Assembly (NCBI GenBank): GCA_003530935.1 | Contig: DPEO01000006.1 | Span: 1 to 7,967, forward strand | Origin: Desulfomicrobiaceae bacterium | GTDB taxonomy: Bacteria; Desulfobacterota; Desulfovibrionia; Desulfovibrionales; Desulfomicrobiaceae | Reading direction: 5' to 3' | DNA: 7,967 nucleotides | Shown: in pieces, positions 6,974 through 7,967 of the stretch | How the letters are laid out: each line of letters begins with the position of its first letter | Position numbering within the stretch: the first letter of the stretch is position 1 | Notes under the pieces: model-generated | What the model was told of the DNA's origin: nothing | Database searches by the model: none | Seen by the model: only the letters and a program-made list of their open reading frames with translations | Program-made: the position numbers and the translations under genes

Positions 6974-7414
6974 ACTCTTGTCCTTGTCGTGGATACTGCG
7001 GACCGCCCCTTGGCCGCCCTGCCCGCCGACGCCGTGCTCGCCCAGGGGCTCCTTCACCGCCGGGTCCTCGCGGTCTCCATCCAGGCGGACGGCCGCCTCC
7101 TTTTGCGCCGACATCAGGGTGTTTGGTTCCCCGCCGCAGCAGGCATGGTCAAGGCCATGGAGGGCGCAGAAGAGGCCGTGGAGCGGCTTCTCCACGCCAC
7201 GGATGCGCCCATCCACCTGCTCACCATACTTCCACCCTCCGCAAGTCTGCGAGCTTTTGTCTGGGTCTTTGTGGTCCACGCAGAAGCCGCCGTGGCGGAC
7301 GCCGTGGCCGTGGACCATGAGGAAATGACTGCTCTGGTGGAACGCTACCCGGACCAGGTGGCTCCAGAACTCAAGCATGCCTGGGAGGCCGGAGCCCTGC
7401 TCCTCAAGGCCTAA
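6965..7414 (+). CDS. Nudix-fold protein with degenerate Nudix box
   Basis: This is the only plus-strand gene, at 149 aa. The N-terminal half resembles Nudix hydrolases of the isopentenyl-diphosphate-isomerase-like group: GLLHRRVLAVSI at 28-39, then DGRLLLRRH at 42-50 and WFPAAAG at 54-60. The Nudix box should follow (GX5EX7REUXEEXGU). Here G60, E66 and R74 fall in the right places, but the next positions read L75, A78 and T79 instead of the metal-binding glutamates. The C-terminal part (FVWVFVVHAE, then HEEMTALVERYPDQVAPELKHAWEAG) fits the end of the same fold. The start is ATG 6965 with AGGA (6955-6958) 6 nt upstream. Codon use is GC-rich in third positions like its neighbours. It may bind rather than hydrolyse a nucleotide or diphosphate; substrate and function are unknown. 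Confidence 0.75.
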   Translation: MPHTLVLVVDTADRPLAALPADAVLAQGLLHRRVLAVSIQADGRLLLRRHQGVWFPAAAGMVKAMEGAEEAVERLLHATDAPIHLLTILPPSASLRAFVWVFVVHAEAAVADAVAVDHEEMTALVERYPDQVAPELKHAWEAGALLLKA

Positions 7415-7588
7415 TCGGAGCGCTTCGTCTCCTCCAATGGCCGGAAAAAGATGCCCACGCGCTCCTCGTGAAGGCCTCAAGCACCTGGCCCAAACGCCAT
7501 CGACCCGCGGTGCCGCTTCCGGGCTCAGATCGAGCAGCGCCGCCAACAAACCGGAATCCTGTAACGCGGCCGCATGAGCGGCACAACG
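7411..7588 (-). pseudogene. Possible frame-broken remnant of a short gene after mreB
   Basis: Coding-like sequence on the minus strand moves through three frames. From 7588 to about 7499 it reads LLAALLDLSPEAAPRVD in the mreB frame. From about 7496 to 7470 it reads RLGQVLEAF in a second frame. From 7470 it reads HEERVGIFFRPLEETKRSD in a third, ending with TAG at 7411-7413. That TAG overlaps the TAA of the convergent Nudix gene (7412-7414), as abutting real genes often do. One missing base near 7498 and one near 7470 would restore a single frame. All three pieces have GC-rich third positions. I do not recognise the protein. Decay of a real gene or sequence error are both possible. Together with the next ORF and the inverted repeats, this is all I see in 7415-7738. 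Confidence 0.35.
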
Positions 7589-7594
7589 TTACAG
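7559..7594. repeat. Nested inverted repeat, two stems
   Basis: CTGTAACG (7559-7566) and CGTTACAG (7587-7594) are a perfect 8-bp inverted pair. Inside them GCCGC (7569-7573) and GCGGC (7578-7582) form a second perfect 5-bp stem with loop ATGA. Spacers are 2 and 4 nt, so the whole folds as one 36-nt hairpin with an internal loop. No T-run follows on either strand, so it is not a typical terminator. Function unknown. Confidence 0.6.
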
Positions 7595-7627
7595 TGTTGC
7601 CGTAAATTTCGAATTACGACAATGTAA
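7589..7627. repeat. AT-rich imperfect inverted repeat overlapping the previous one
   Basis: CGTAA (7601-7605) pairs with TTACG (7614-7618) around the loop ATTTCGAA. TTG (7597-7599) pairs with CAA (7620-7622) after one C-A mismatch. TTACA (7589-7593) pairs with TGTAA (7623-7627) after a 3-nt bulge. This gives 13 base pairs in an AT-rich patch of an otherwise GC-rich region. Its left arm shares TTACA with the right arm of the preceding hairpin, so the two folds exclude each other. Confidence 0.45.
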
Positions 7628-7726
7628 AATGCGGAGTATCGATTCTTCAGTATCGGAAGACCTCTGTGCCAAGGACCCGGAAAATAGAGACAACGCCGCT
7701 TGCCCCCGCCGGGCATCCCAGCGCAC
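7589..7726 (-). CDS. Small ORF just after mreB, unknown (45 aa)
   Basis: GTG 7724-7726 is 12 nt beyond the mreB stop and has AAGGA (7734-7738) 7 nt upstream. It gives a 45-aa product starting VRWDARRGQAALSLFSGS and ending FTATL at TAA 7589-7591. I recognise no domain, signal peptide or membrane segment. Third positions are GC-rich in the first half and AT-rich in the second, so only the start looks like native coding sequence. It shares its frame with mreB and with the first segment of the remnant at 7411-7588, so the TAA at 7589 could be an internal stop of one decayed gene. It may equally be non-coding 3' sequence of mreB. Confidence 0.25.
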   Translation of the reverse strand: MRWDARRGQAALSLFSGSLAQRSSDTEESILRILHCRNSKFTATL

Positions 7727-7738
7727 GACCGTTTCCTT

Positions 7739-7967
7739 CTAACTGATAAACACCTGCCCGAACCGGGACATCGATTCCAAGGCCCGGCCCGTGCCCCGCA
7801 CCACGGTGGTGAGCGGATCCTCGTCCACGTGCACGGCCAGGGCGCTTTGCTGGGAGATGAGGGTGGCAAGGCCCTTGAGGAGGGCGCCGCCGCCGGCCAA
7901 AAGGAGTCCATTGGTCGCGATATCCGCCACCAACTCCGGCGGAGTCTTTTCCAGAGATCGGAAGAGC
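7739..7967 (-). CDS. mreB: Rod shape-determining protein MreB (C-terminus only)
   Basis: MreB is the bacterial actin homologue that forms filaments under the inner membrane and guides lateral wall synthesis in rod cells. Only the last part is in the window, entering from the right edge and ending at TAG 7739-7741. The visible residues begin LEKTPPELVADI, then NGLLLAGGGALLKGLATLI (the conserved nucleotide-binding GGGALL loop of the actin fold), then VHVDEDPLTTVVRGTGRALE and the end RFGQVFIS. These match the closing segment of the family very well. The four codons nearest the edge (7955-7967) read like sequencing adapter and should not be trusted as protein. Reliable coding sequence ends at 7954. 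Confidence 0.95.
   Translation of the reverse strand, partial: LFRSLEKTPPELVADIATNGLLLAGGGALLKGLATLISQQSALAVHVDEDPLTTVVRGTGRALESMSRFGQVFIS
7955..7967 (+). other. Illumina adapter read-through at contig end (artefact)
   Basis: The final 13 plus-strand bases are AGATCGGAAGAGC, identical to the first 13 bases of the standard Illumina TruSeq adapter, in the orientation in which an adapter follows the 3' end of an insert. They stop exactly at the window edge. The conserved MreB sequence is good up to the preceding codon. Chance identity over 13 bases at the very end is very unlikely. Confidence 0.85.

Noticed and set aside
6974..7549. N-terminal extension of the rimI frame by up to 192 codons.
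   Set aside because: RimI is complete from 6973 with a ribosome site. The extension is antisense to the Nudix-fold gene, except near 7499-7549, where it covers the possible gene remnant.
7656..7671. Sigma-54-like site on the minus strand beginning TGGCAC.
   Set aside because: The -12 element is missing: the GC dinucleotide is not at the required spacing.
1..7967. Search by eye for CRISPR arrays, insertion sequences, integrases, toxin-antitoxin pairs or phage genes.
   Set aside because: None seen. The recognised genes are housekeeping and the base composition is even, apart from the AT-rich patch near 7590-7630.

Overview
The window reads as ordinary core chromosome of a GC-rich bacterium. 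Family-level features point to a sulfate-reducer-like deltaproteobacterium (Desulfovibrionales type): a Do-type HtrA protease, a CTC-type long L25, a CarD-family protein next to Rho, and tRNA-Gln between ispE and prs. That placement comes from remembered gene order and protein style, not from a search. The last 13 bases match the start of the common Illumina adapter exactly, so this is probably a draft contig whose right end carries read-through.

Nearly everything is on the minus strand. From right to left in transcription order: the C-terminal end of mreB (7739 to the right edge); a 324-base stretch (7415-7738) with a possible 45-codon ORF, a frame-broken remnant of a short gene and two competing inverted repeats; a single plus-strand Nudix-fold gene (6965-7414); rimI (6506-6973), whose start codon overlaps that of the Nudix gene; htrA/degQ-like (5017-6417); ispE (4158-5012); tRNA-Gln(UUG) (4078-4153); prs (3076-4020); rplY (2453-3043); pth (1833-2426); carD (1209-1748); and rho (1085 running off the left edge).

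From rimI to rho the genes are co-directional with gaps of 4 to about 123 bases, and I see no convincing intrinsic terminator between them, so one long or a few nested transcripts are likely. The block is mostly translation and transcription upkeep: RimI modifies a ribosomal protein, tRNA-Gln and Pth supply and recycle tRNA, L25 binds 5S rRNA, Prs makes PRPP, IspE makes isoprenoid precursor, HtrA clears misfolded envelope proteins, and CarD and Rho act at the start and end of transcription.

I did not find a new defence, mobile or biosynthetic system. The parts worth a second look are the mreB-Nudix interval, the Nudix-fold protein that has lost the acidic residues of its Nudix box, the overlapping divergent start codons, the rho leader, and the adapter at the contig end.
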